Shown one piece after another: positions 20,956 to 31,600 of a DNA stretch of 64,000 bases. The position numbers were made by a program, and so were the translations under genes. How positions within the stretch are numbered: position 1 is the first letter of the stretch; each line of letters begins with the position of its first letter. The notes below the pieces were generated by a model that worked only from the letters and a program-made list of their open reading frames with translations, was not told the DNA's origin and ran no database searches. Source of the DNA: Proales similis (lineage: Eukaryota > Rotifera > Eurotatoria > Ploima > Proalidae); contig JAGVRJ010000014.1 of the NCBI GenBank assembly GCA_019059635.1, positions 992,001 through 1,056,000 of the forward strand, given 5' to 3'.

Positions 20956-23900
20956 TCATTCGAACTGGCTGTTCCACTTTTGGGCGTTTAGACGACCGGA
21001 AAGCAGAAGCTGGTCCCAGAGTTTTACTTTGGAAATAACGGTGCTCTGCTTTCTATTTGAGTTTTGATAATTTGCGTCTATGATGCCCTGGTAGTCGCCG
21101 AGTAGCTTGGCGCGCTGCCTTGAAGAAGCGCTCGACGTGTCGCGTTTGCTCGAGCCGATCAAGCCCGTCTGCTGGTCGCAGCTCGAGTCGTAGACCTTGC
21201 ACAGCTGCTTGGTTCGACTCTCGGCCATGTCGAGCAAGTTCTGAATCTCGACGCTTTGCTTCTGATGATGAGAGTCGATCAAATTTGAAGACTGATGGGT
21301 CGAAATGGAGAATGCCGAATTGCTTGAGACCGACGACCAGCTCGACTGGTTGTTTAGGCTCGTCTTGTTGGCCGAGGCGGCTTTTTGGTTCAAATCATGC
21401 TCGCGTGTTTGGTGCCTGGCCAGCTCTTGGCCACCACTCTGTCCATTAGATCGCCTAGCCTCGTCTTGGCTGTCCTGCACCTGCTCGTCTGCCCGAGTTG
21501 ACTTGCTGTCTCTGACGGGCAGGTCAGAAATGTGCTCATGCAAGGCTGAGATTTGATAGAGCTCGCGCAGGCCGATCGCCTTGGCCACCAGCGTCTTGTC
21601 CTTGCTGCCTGCATTCCTGCATGTCAACGAGGCAAACTAAACGCCGAGTTTATGTTGGCCAACGCACACAAACCTCCTCACATTCTCTTCTTACCTTGAT
21701 CATTCGCTGGTCCTTTTTGTCGAACTTTTGCCGCAGCCGACGAACCAAGGTCTCTTGCTCGCTCGGCAATGCACTCTCGTCGAAGGATACGGCCGCCCGA
21801 GCAGCCGACGGATATTGGCCCAACTCAACGGAGTCGATCGGTTGAGACGAGGAAGCTCTGAGGGGGACGCGTTTGCGCTGCTTAATCTCTTCCAGCAGCT
21901 CGCTCATCTGGCTCGACACATCTTTTGCACTTTTTGTGGCCAGGCCTGACTTGGCTCGATCGGCCGTAGCTTTCTGTTCTTTTTTGCCGATACTTTTCGA
22001 TTTGGCTGGGTCGATGACTGCCGCCTTGGCTCCATCGCTCGTTGACTTGTTCTCCCACAGCCGACGCAGCTTCTTTACCGGCTCGTTGCTCAACAGCTGA
22101 TGAAAACTGTCTGCCTGGATGTCCTCGTTTGCCTCTTGCCGGACAATCATTTTTCCAGCATCCAGCTTTCGAGCGAGCGCATTCTCTTTGTCCTCGTCCT
22201 GCTCATGACCTTCACTAGTGGCCAAATGAGCGAGCTGCTTGCTCGACTTGTCACTAATTTGCTCCGATAGACCAGATTGGGCCTCGTTCATGGTCTCTTT
22301 TGGCTGATCTTTGTGTGCAATATCGGGATCTTGTCGCTCGCTGCAGATCGAATTGGTTCGCCGAGTGAACTTGACACACGCGGCTGTGCTCTCGTCGCCG
22401 GCTTCTGTTCTCTTGTCGGACCACAGGTTGTAGCTGGCGGTCGAAAGCGACGAGACAGCGCCGCTAGAATCGCTCGATTTCTCTTCAGCCTCGACCTTTA
22501 GTTCGTTGTCCGCTCCGGTCGATTGGGCACCCAAGACTTCTGACACTGCTCTTTTCTCCGACTGCTCTGCAAGGGCCAGAAGAGCGGTGAGCGACCGCTT
22601 GGATCTAATTGACCTTCAAAGGGAACTTACCCGGCTCGGAGACGTAGAGCTCGGCGGTGCACTCTTCTCGCGAAGCGATGTTGATCAGAACGCATTTGTA
22701 CTGGGCGTTGTCTTCATCGGACAAGTGCGAGACGGTCAAATGGTAGACGCCGTCTCCGCGGCTCATGAGCTTGTGGCGATCGTCGTTCGCCATCAAAAGG
22801 CGGTCGTTTTTGTAAAAGAGGAGACGAGCTTTGGGAAAGCCATGGTCGACCTTGACCTCAAAAGTGGCCCACTTTCCCTCGTCGGCCTCTTGATCCTGCA
22901 TCGGTTTTAGAAAGCGAGCTGCTTTAAACTGACGCTGGTTGTCTGTTTTCTAATCGTTTAGCAAACACAGAATCGAACACGGACGAGCGCGATTACTCAC
23001 CGCGCACTGTAAGAGCAAAGCTGTCCATGTTTTGGCCAATCTCGTTGGAGGCCACGCACAAGTAGGTGCCCGCGTCTTGCCAGGTGGTCGAGTGAATCTT
23101 GAGGTGGTGAGCCGAGTCTTGCGTGTACATTTCGTACTTTTCGTCGTTGTTCAGCTCGTCGCCGTTCATTTTGAACCAGAACACCTCGAGAGGCTGCGTG
23201 CCGGTCACGTGACACGAGAACTTGGAAGTCTCGCCGAGCCGCACCAGACGGTCGCAAGGCCTCGTCACGAACCTGGGATCGTTTATCTCGCTGTTCGGCC
23301 CAATGCTCGGCGCCTTGTCAGCGTTCAATTCGCCTCCGCTAAAATCTGCGCTGACCGCACTGAACGGAATCTGAAGCGATCGCGCGCCTTGTATGTCCGT
23401 GTCAGAGTCGCTGTTCAAGTTGGGCAGATTCTGGTCGTCGACGGCGGCCGGCGAGTAAGAGGCCGACATTAGCCGTTTGTTGATGAACATGTTCTTGGGA
23501 ATGGGGAAACGAGGCTCAGGCACTCGGGACGCCGCCTCTGCCCACTTGGCTTCCTCGGGCTCTTGGTCGGCCGCGTCTTGATTCGAGCTAAGGCTCGTCT
23601 CTGACATGTTGTCCGCTTGTCTGTTTGCAATCTCAAATTGGAGCAGCCAATAAGACAGAGAGAGAGAGAGTCTTACTCGTCACCGATTGTCACACTAAAC
23701 TGATCGTTCGGCTCGGGCACAGTGAGAAGGACCGGCTGTGGTTGTTGACTGCTGAATGCCATTTCTAGCCTGCGCGCAGTCTTGCTGTTGAACGACCAGT
23801 TGTCCAGCCAGTCGCTCTCGGTCTTTGGTCCCATCACATCCATGAGGCTGTCGTCGTTCATCGTTTCTAATCAGTTTCAAAGCGAGTGAATCGACTAAGG

Positions 23901-25768
23901 CAGGTGTTCTAAACGAGGCCCGCTCTACTTACCCTGATCAAGCGTAAAGGGCTTCGATTTCAGCGGTTGGCTTGAACCAATCTGAGCCAAGTCCTCTTCG
24001 CTTGGCCGTATAGAGCTGACTTCGAACGACTTGGACTGGTTGGCCATTTCGACCTTTAGAAATACGAGCGTGAATGCGTGAAATTTCTTGGCCACAATCA
24101 CATCAATACAAAGAGCTAAAGGCACAATAACAAAGGCGATTGAGAGTGTCAAATAGGTAGCGGCTTGTTGAGAGCGGCCAAAGACGATTGGAGATGGTAC
24201 GCGGGGAGACGAGGCAAATATGCACAAAGAAGAAGCTAGAATGCGCACAGAGAGAGAGAGAGGGGGCGGACCGGAGCGCGAGACGATCAGAGTCGCGCGC
24301 CCGTCCGTCGAAATTATTAATTGCATAGTTCTCAGGCGCTAACTAAACGGCCCAGAGCGGCGATGAATAAAAGAGATCCAGAATGGTCAGAGAGAGAGGG
24401 CGAGAAGAGAAAGAGGGAGCTGCTGGTCGCCGAATAGAAGAATGATTGCGGGGTCACATTTGGTCGCGCTTGCTAAAGCTCGTCCAGTCTGTGTCTGCGT
24501 CTAGTTGGCTACCACATACACACACACACACACACTTACCGAGCGACCACGATTGTGCTGGTCCTCGTCATTTCTTATCAGAGTCAATAGTCGAGCGAAC
24601 TTTTTCTTTGACGCATACTTTGTGGTGTCGTTTTGTTTCGATTAGTCGGGAGTTGAAAAATTGCCGCGAGCGAGCGCAAACCTTTTGTGCGATCAGAGCG
24701 GCCAGTCGCTCGCCGAATTCAAACAAATCAAGCCCTTCGCTGGCTGCCAACTCGCTCATTTCCTGTCAACGAGCGGTTTGTTTAAAGCCAATTTCGAACG
24801 AACGGCCACCCACTCTAACCTTGAGCAGTCGATTTGATCGGGTCTTGATGCATTTGTTTACTTCGATGACAATCATCCTTTTGGCCAGGTCGTCTCGATT
24901 TGATGCTACCGTTCGTTTAGAGCCGGTTATTGGCTAGACGATGAGCGCGAAGCAGCCAGACTAGTTACCGTTTATCTTGTCGCCGATGCTCACCAGACTC
25001 GCGCAGAGCATTGTGGCCAGGTTGAGTTCACAGTTGCGCGCCATTTCCTCGTCTACAGTCAAAGCGGTTTGAATTGGATTGAACAGGCAGCGCTCTGTTA
25101 GAAGCTTACATTCGCTGACGGCCGCGCTCGGCGCCGAGTGCGAGAAATTGCGCAGGCACTGCTTGAAACTCGAGCGAAACATGTCCAGTTCGAGCTGGAG
25201 CCGAGCGTCCATCATTGACTCTTCTGTTTGAACTGATTAGCACAAGTTTTGCCCAAAAGAGACCAACAGGAGGGCGACAGAGGACAGGCGACGAAGGAGA
25301 AGGGGGCGCCCACCGAGTCAAAAAACAGCACGCACCAATTTGGCCGAGCGACTGAGTGGCCGAGTGGCCGAACGATGTAGAGCAGCGACGTTGCGGCTCA
25401 TTGTTCCAGGTGACGTTCACGGTCAAATTCTCGCCCTGGCCGCTGATGTGCCAAGAGATGAGACTGCCGGTCGACTCGAGCTCGTTGAGACAGGCGATCA
25501 GCGACTGTGGCACGTTCGAGTTGGCGTTCAATGAAACATAACTTGACCGCTTGCGGTCGCTTCTCATCTTCTCGTACTGGCTGTCGAACAGCGGCACGCC
25601 CTCGAACGACTCGTTCTGGTAGACGGGCTCGGTGCGCTTGGCCACTATTGAAATCTCGTGCTCTTCGGTCTCGTAGTTCTCCTCGTGCTTGTCCGCACCG
25701 AGCTCAACGTCGCTCTCAATTCGACAATATTCATGAATGCTCTGACGAGCGTCGACCAGTTCGGGCAT
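20956..25768 (-). CDS. Large intracellular protein with two I-set Ig domains, function unknown
   Basis: Twelve exons read from high to low coordinates: 25768-25336, 25223-25110, 25052-24969, 24905-24820, 24762-24682, 24617-24540, 24053-23933, 23866-23677, 23620-23001, 22921-22631, 22566-21695, 21636-20956; about 1216 aa, all phases consistent. No signal peptide. The first about 330 residues are unfamiliar: an acidic segment, a WHISGQGENLTVNVTW stretch, then a helical Cys-containing region. Two I-set domains follow: Ig1 (DPRFVTRPCDRLVRLGE, FSCHV, VFWFKMNGDEL, DAGTYLCVASNEIG) and Ig2 (ARFLKPMQDQEADEGKW, LLFYKNDRLL, DNAQYKCVLIN). The last about 500 residues are charged and disordered. Intracellular I-set pairs in a disordered context resemble palladin/myopalladin-type sarcomeric or actin scaffolds, but I do not claim orthology. 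The 486-nt intron before exon 7 could hide an alternative promoter, since exon 7 has an early in-frame ATG at 24047. Confidence 0.7.
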
Positions 25769-26217
25769 TTTCGACTCGGTCAATCAGGCTCAAGATCGCG
25801 AATGAAATATTTAGTGCAAGAAGAGGACGAGAGCCTAAAAGTGAACTCAAAGCGAAATGAGACCAAAGTGCGTCTGTGTGTGTGTGAGAGTTAGACTGAG
25901 AGAGAGAGAGAGAGACGCACACAAATAGGAAGAGACAGAGAGAGGGACAGAGCCAAGAGAGAGAGAAGGTTGGAGTATGCAGATTGGCCGACCAGCCAGA
26001 CCAGACGCTCATTTAATCGAGTAGATAAATTAATTAGAAGAGAATGTTGAATGGGATAAAGTCCAAAGTAAATCTCATGACGAAGGCGCGCCTTGGCAAG
26101 TCGTCGAGTTGACTCTAAACAAACCATTAGGCGGCGGTGATGAGGACGTTCAACTCGACTTAGTGACCGAATTTTCATTCTTCTTTGCTTAATTAAGACC
26201 CTCCGATTGAACTGATC
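25769..26217. other. Intergenic with CT/CA-rich tracts
   Basis: No supported exon. A GAGA tract lies at about 25896-25914 and GT repeats near 25876-25886. It is likely promoter or 5' UTR of the Ig-domain gene. Confidence 0.45.
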
Positions 26218-27182
26218 CTATTCGCTTCTGTGTGGTTGCGAGTGGCGGTCACCTTGGCCATCCCTGAGCCATCTCCGAGTCATTTGGGCTGAAATTCGAA
26301 CACAACCAACAGGACAGAGATTGTGAACTCGATCGAGCAACTTCTTCGCCTCCTCCTCTGCCTTTTGACAAAACCATCCGCAATACTTGCCCTCGAATGT
26401 TTCGTTCAGACTGACTGAGTCCGAGTCCGGGTCTTTTGCTTGAACTGTCGACGGCCGGCTTCTTGGCTCGGCTGTTGTATCCGGTCGGCTGTCGGCTGGA
26501 GTCGGCTCGAACGCCGCCTGCCTGAGCTGGGGCTGTATGCTGAGGCCATTTTGGCCCCGCAAAATACTCTCGTTCAACAAGCTTGCTTCTAAAAGCCTTT
26601 GAAAGCTTGCAGACTCGCCTGTCTGATTGGTCTGATGGTTAAAATTTGTTTACTTTTGCGCTTGACACGCTGTGCAGATGAAGTTGGCCGGCGCGTCGTT
26701 TGTCTGCGAGCATTTCGCGCACACATTGAATCCGCATTGAGCGCAGACTCGTCTCGGATTGAAGAACAGGACGAACAAGCGAAAGCATCGAATGCACTGG
26801 TTATCGTTCAATGTCCGGTTGGCCAGAATGAACTTCTCCTTGTTGACTTCCGACTTGACCTTTAGCGCAATCTCGCTTCGAGCAAGTTCAAAGCGCTTCT
26901 AATTGCGGCTCGCTTTCAAAGAGTTTACCTTAGACGCACCTGCTCTTGTCTTCTAAGCTGGTCGTTTTTGCGCAGCACCGACTCGATCAGATCGCGCTCT
27001 TCCTTCGACAAGCTGGCCAAAGCCAGTGTCTGCCGCATCGAATCAGCTGCTGGGCTCAATCCTCCGCGCCCATTCATTTCGAAAAGAGCTCTAGTGATCG
27101 AATTTGAATTTAAACGAGCTTTTAATCGACTCTTTAAATCAATTTCTCTTTTCTTTTGTTTTTCCAACACTGCCATCAGCAT
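26218..27182 (-). CDS. Slac2/exophilin-like Rab effector: Rab-binding helix plus FYVE-like zinc finger
   Basis: Three exons: 27182-26929, 26875-26654, 26605-26218, about 287 aa. Exon 1 ends in an SHD/Rab-binding helix (LSKEERDLIESVLRKNDQL). Exon 2 gives a two-zinc FYVE-like finger with paired cysteines CIRC, CAQC, CAKC, CTAC; the CGFNVCAKC core resembles CKFNVCKSC in melanophilin and MyRIP more than rabphilin or RIM. Such proteins link Rab27-type GTPases on secretory granules or melanosomes to myosin V/VII or actin. Exon 3 is a Pro/Ser/Asp-rich linker with a short Lys-rich helix (GWFCQKAEEEAKKLLDRV). The C-terminus is uncertain: a possible donor near 26250 (AAG|GTGACC) could splice on instead of using the stop at 26218, so the protein may be longer. 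Much shorter than vertebrate Slac2 proteins. Confidence 0.68.
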
Positions 27183-27649
27183 ATGGTATTGGTAGTGGTG
27201 TTGGTAGTGGTGTGTTTAAGATCATCTCAAGTGAGCGGCAATGGCGACAAGCATTTGATCGCGTTTAAGCTCATTGCTTATTTCCCAACCCCTCTGTTGC
27301 CCCTCTTTCTCCCTCAAACGCACACATACACACAGAGACTGACACACTGGATTGCTAAGCTGATGGTATTAGCATCGCTCCGATAGAAGGGCACTGTCTC
27401 TTCTTTTTGGCCTCAGAGGGCTTGTGCCAGTTTGTCTTTCCAACAATTCGATCTTGCCCCATTAGTGAGTGTGCAATTGAAATTATCCAATTGGAATCCG
27501 GCAGAGGAGAGAGTCAAAAAGTTCATTTGAATTTATGAAGATCCGTGAAGAAGTTGGAGTGTCAAGGTCAATCGATGCGCATTACACAAACCAGACACAC
27601 GTCGGCAACATATGAAACGCCACCCAAACATCGACTCATGTTTGTCACA
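27183..27649. other. Intergenic upstream of the tRNA cluster
   Basis: Non-coding. It begins with an imperfect TGGTGT repeat (about 27183-27215). Otherwise nothing is recognised. Confidence 0.5.
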
Positions 27650-27721
27650 GGTTCCATGGTGTAATGGTTAGCACTCTGGACTCTGAATCCAGCGATCCGA
27701 GTTCAAATCTCGGTGGGACCT
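27650..27721 (+). tRNA. tRNA-Gln (CTG), copy 1
   Basis: Seventy-two nt folding as a cloverleaf. The acceptor GGTTCCA pairs with TGGGACC; the anticodon stem CTGGA/TCCAG encloses loop CTCTGAA with anticodon CTG, read as Gln; the T arm has GTTCAAATC. A T-run directly downstream is the Pol III terminator. No intron and no encoded CCA, as in eukaryotes. Confidence 0.96.
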
Positions 27722-28172
27722 CTTTTTTTGTTTTGTTCAACTTTTCTTCATCCTATTCCTTCCTGGCCGCTGATCAGCCCAGCAAGCGACTCAATTTATT
27801 CCATATTTCAGCTATTCTCTTTTCGTTTCAAAGCTATGTGCTGCCCTTAAACAAGACGGCAGCGAACCTTTTTGTCAGTTCGGCCGGGGATTTACGGGTT
27901 TGAATTTTATGCACAATTTAACATTTAAATAGATTGCGTTCGACTATTGGTTCACCACAACTTTTCCGCCATAAAACTGTGATTCATCAACAAAAAGCGA
28001 CGGTAAACCGGCGACAAGCTTTAATGTGAACGAGAAATGCTGTAAATGAATTGTTGTTCGCAACGATTTAAAGATAAGCAAAATAGATCGATTAGACTGA
28101 TAAATCAAATAAAATGCGAAGAGAAATGGTGTCCGTCAGAGTAATTGAGGCGGATCGATTGTTTGGTATCAA
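27722..28172. other. Spacer between tRNA-Gln copies 1 and 2
   Basis: AT-rich and non-coding. No family-related open frame is seen. Confidence 0.5.
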
Positions 28173-28244
28173 GGTTCCATGGTGTAATGGTTAGCACTCT
28201 GGACTCTGAATCCAGCGATCCGAGTTCAAATCTCGGTGGGACCT
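28173..28244 (+). tRNA. tRNA-Gln (CTG), copy 2
   Basis: Identical over all 72 nt to the copy at 27650, with the same anticodon CTG. It is followed by a T-run and TTCTGTATT, a downstream flank shared with copy 3. Confidence 0.96.
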
Positions 28245-28486
28245 CTTTTTTTTTCTGTATTGGTAATCATTGCTCTCCACTCCATCTTGTTCGCTATTTC
28301 GGAGTAAGGCTTACATTTGCAAGTGGTCGATCTGAAATGTTCGCTTGAATAAACTTATGAAAAGTTGATCTTATGATCGTTGAGTTTCGACAAGCGCTTG
28401 ACTAGTTTTGCGTTTGCTTGACTTTTATGCCAGGCAACCGATCGTTCAAGGTAAAAATGGATAAACTGATCCGGAGCTAATAACAA

Positions 28487-28558
28487 GGTTCCATGGTGTA
28501 ATGGTTAGCACTCTGGACTCTGAATCCAGCGATCCGAGTTCAAATCTCGGTGGGACCT
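28487..28558 (+). tRNA. tRNA-Gln (CTG), copy 3
   Basis: Identical 72-nt cloverleaf to the other two copies, anticodon CTG, with the same T-run and TTCTGTATT flank as copy 2. That shared flank indicates recent tandem duplication. Confidence 0.96.
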
Positions 28559-28621
28559 CTTTTTTTTTCTGTATTTGCAACTTTTTTATCAAAACTTGCG
28601 GCTCAAGTGAATTTCGTGAGC

Positions 28622-29151
28622 TCATAGATCGGCCAGGTATTGCATGGCGAATTCAAAATCTCTATAACTGATCCGGCCATCTCCGTCAGGGTCCAACTCA
28701 CTAAACATACAAGAGTTTGATTTAGTTAAGAGGGCAAAACCGGATCTTACTTGAACACTTGAACGATAGTCTGCGACCTGATAGAGGGAGCGGCCAACTT
28801 GAATTGCTTGCAAAGATCGTCGAGTGTGAGAAATCCTTTGCAGTCAAAGTCGAGCGTCATGAATGCGTTGCGCAGCTCTTCATGTTCATCTAGCCGCTTG
28901 AATTCGTCCATGGCTCTGGTCTCAAAACTCGAGTAGGATACTTGGCCGCAATGGTAGTCTTGACCGAGCGCGTTGAATATCGTCTCGAGCTCGTATTTTG
29001 AGATTTTGTAACCAAATAAAAAGATCCAGGCGCGCTTGAATTCGGTTTTGTTCAGCGCTTCTTTGTCGCCACTTGCCCATTCGAACGCGGCTCGCACTCG
29101 CTTTCTGGCATTTTCAGTAGAATCGTCGCATTCGCAAGACAAATGAAACAT
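28622..29151 (-). CDS. EFCAB11: EF-hand protein, EFCAB11-like
   Basis: Two exons, 29151-28751 and 28700-28622, about 159 aa (human EFCAB11 about 163). Calmodulin-like layout with degenerate N-terminal EF hands (FGYKISKYELETIF; DFDCKGFLTLDDLCKQF) and one near-canonical C-terminal loop, DPDGDGRISYRDFEFA, whose position 12 is Asp rather than Glu. The phrases LFGYK.SK, KGFLTL.D and SYRDFEFA match EFCAB11. It presumably binds Ca2+; no specific role is established by sequence. The first ATG in the exon is taken as start; upstream in-frame sequence lacks an ATG. It lies head-to-tail behind the FGGY kinase on the same strand. Confidence 0.82.
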
Positions 29152-29369
29152 CTCTCCGCCGCCCCTTATTGACTGACTGCAAGCTGAATACCCTTTCTCC
29201 AAGTCCGACTCTTCCGATCACACACTGCGTCGGCTGACCACGCACGACCCCATTTAAAAGTGGGGTTGCTATGGCAACCAATTAAAACAGAGACCACTCG
29301 GCTTGTCCGTTTTTCGATTTTTATTAAGAAAGACAAAATTAAACTTCTCATTGAGTTTGCTTGGTTCAT

Positions 29370-31079
29370 TCATTGAGCATTCATTAGTCTGCGGTATTCC
29401 ATCTGATCATGTTGCATTTTAATGAACACCTTGTACTTGCGCGAATGAAAGTCTTGGAGCTGGCCACGAGGGCTGATTAGCTTGTATTTGGCATTGGCGC
29501 CGAACGACTGCAGAGTCAATTGAAAACCGTCAAACAGAGATGTGTTCGAGGCGCCACAAATGGCTGCTCCGAGCATCACACTCGAATCGTTGCCTTTGTA
29601 CAAAAGCACAGGCAGCTGGCATATGTCGCTTATCAACTGACAGTAGAGGTCGTTGATGGCAAGGCCGCCGATAATTGTGATTAGTTTGATGCTCAGGCCT
29701 TTCGCAATGAGCAGGTCGATTATTTGTTTTGTTTGATAAGCGAGCGAGTGCAAGCAGGCCAAATAGAATTTGGCCAAATTGTCGAGTGACTTGTCAATAC
29801 GAAGCCCGCACACCATTCCAGTGAGTTGCGCATCGCCAACAGGCGACCGATTCCCATGAAAGTCCGGATACAAGTGAAAGTCCTTGCAGAGAAGGGAGAG
29901 ATGCAATTGGTCCAGGCCGTTGGCAGGTGCGAGCACTCGGTCAAGATATTCATTCAGATAAGAAAATACCGACTGTTTGGTCTGCTTGGCGTTTTGGTCG
30001 GCCTGCGCGTACGCTGGATGCGAAGAAACAACAAAGTCAATTAGTTTGCCGGACGCGCTCTGGCCTGCTTCGTTGAGCCACACGTCGGGAAGCATTGCGC
30101 TGTAGTAGGGGCCCCAGACGCCTTCTATTTTTGTCTCATTGCTACTGCTGGCCATTATGCAGTTGGAAGTGCCGCTCACCATCACCAGAACCTCTTCGTT
30201 CTTCAGCTCACTGAACTCATTTGACAGAGCCCGCTGGCTGATTGCCAGCGCTCCTACGCCGCCGGCATGCGCGTCAATCATCGATACGCCTACTTTGACC
30301 GAGCGGCTCAAGTCGAACAAGTCGGCAACCTCTTGGCTCAGCGAAAGTGCCTCGACTTGAGTGAACGGTGCCTCCATCGAGCAGCCAATTCTCTCAAAGT
30401 CGGCTTGACACAACTCGGCCAAGTCGATCGCCCGCCAAAAGCTCTCATCCCAGTAGCCTGAGCCGGTCTGGTCAAAGCAGTACAGAGACTTGCAGGTGGC
30501 ACTGCAGGTCGAACGCGTGAGACTGCACGTGGCTCGCCACACCAGATAGTCGGGAAGCGAGATGAAATGTGCGATTCTGCTGAAGTGTGACTCGCTCAAG
30601 TTGCGCTTGAGCCAGAGGATTTTGGCCGGGTCCATCTCGACCGACATTCTGCCGCCGACCTTGTCGAGTAGTTTGTGCCGGGTCGAGTTGATGAGATCGA
30701 CTTCGGCATGAGCTCGGTGGTCCATCCACATGATTACGTTGGAGCAGTCCGAGCCATTGGGCGATGCGCTCACCGGACGAAACTTGTCGTCGAGCAGCAC
30801 AAGAGAGCAGGTTGCATCGAAACCGATCGAGGCCACATGAGACCTATTGAAGGCGAACTGCTTCGACTCTTCGGCACGGTCCAGAGCCGCTCTTACCGAG
30901 TTTACTGTGGCCTGCCAGAGCTCGTCGGACGACTGCTCGTAGTGATCAACGTTCGCCTGTCGAATTGAGATCGACGTCGAGGCAGTGGCCACCGGCTCGC
31001 ACTGACCTTGGGCAAAGACGCCTGCTCTGACGCTGGCCGTGCCGACGTCCACTCCGAGGAAATAGTTGGTTGCGCTCAT
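29370..31079 (-). CDS. FGGY: FGGY-family carbohydrate kinase, D-ribulokinase type (intronless)
   Basis: A 569-aa frame (human FGGY about 551). The ATP-grasping N-terminal fold begins YFLGVDVGTASVRAGVFA. Residues FDATCSLVLLD carry the TCSLV motif that marks the D-ribulokinase branch of FGGY kinases. C-terminal signatures are YPDFHGNRSPVGD and ITIIGGLAINDLYCQLI. The enzyme is expected to phosphorylate D-ribulose with ATP in the cytosol, possibly as carbohydrate repair. No intron interrupts the gene. It is divergent from the RING-ARM gene with about 520 nt between starts. A likely AATAAA on the minus strand lies just past the stop near 29322. Confidence 0.92.
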   Translation of the reverse strand: MSATNYFLGVDVGTASVRAGVFAQGQCEPVATASTSISIRQANVDHYEQSSDELWQATVNSVRAALDRAEESKQFAFNRSHVASIGFDATCSLVLLDDKFRPVSASPNGSDCSNVIMWMDHRAHAEVDLINSTRHKLLDKVGGRMSVEMDPAKILWLKRNLSESHFSRIAHFISLPDYLVWRATCSLTRSTCSATCKSLYCFDQTGSGYWDESFWRAIDLAELCQADFERIGCSMEAPFTQVEALSLSQEVADLFDLSRSVKVGVSMIDAHAGGVGALAISQRALSNEFSELKNEEVLVMVSGTSNCIMASSSNETKIEGVWGPYYSAMLPDVWLNEAGQSASGKLIDFVVSSHPAYAQADQNAKQTKQSVFSYLNEYLDRVLAPANGLDQLHLSLLCKDFHLYPDFHGNRSPVGDAQLTGMVCGLRIDKSLDNLAKFYLACLHSLAYQTKQIIDLLIAKGLSIKLITIIGGLAINDLYCQLISDICQLPVLLYKGNDSSVMLGAAICGASNTSLFDGFQLTLQSFGANAKYKLISPRGQLQDFHSRKYKVFIKMQHDQMEYRRLMNAQ

Positions 31080-31600
31080 CGCACGCTCGTCTCGATCGCT
31101 TGGTTAGTTGGAGTAGATAAGGCGTTTTATGCTCAGTTTTACTCGAATCGTTCATATTATGTGAAAAGTGCATAAAATCGTCTCTTTCAAGCAAACGGAC
31201 CAAGTGCGGGTCTTGGCGCTAATTGGACAGTTGGCAAATCGCCGGCTAGTGGCTGTTCGCTCTGAACTGAGTCGCTTGCTCGTTCACATCTACCCGGCCG
31301 CACTCTCGTAGATCGGAAGCCAAACAAGGCTGTGCGCCATCAATTTTGCTCTTCCAAGCGGCTCCCTAAATCTGATTGCCCAACCGTGGCGTGAGACGGG
31401 AGGACGATTGAACAGAATTATGCAGTATCCAATAGCTACTTGGCACAATGACGACAAAGTTCTCGGTGAATTCGGTCCGACGAGTTGAGAAGAGAGGCGA
31501 ATTTTCTACAGGAGCAGCAGCAGCAGCAGCAGCTTAGAGGGGAGAGAGAGAAAAAGGCGGCTGGTGTGAGTTGGGCTCTGACTGAATAGGCGAGCGAACA
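31080..31600. promoter_or_regulatory. Bidirectional upstream region, FGGY and RING-ARM genes
   Basis: A 521-nt gap between divergent start codons, so it presumably holds both promoters. A CAG run lies at about 31508-31527. I looked for an importin-beta-binding (IBB) type exon here and saw none. Confidence 0.5.

Noticed and set aside
24446-24937. 163-aa plus-strand frame
   Set aside because: Overlaps four small minus-strand exons that join in phase, and starts in a CA repeat.
27650-28558. CRISPR-like or mobile repeat array
   Set aside because: The repeated unit is a complete tRNA cloverleaf with Pol III terminator; spacing is irregular and the genome is eukaryotic.
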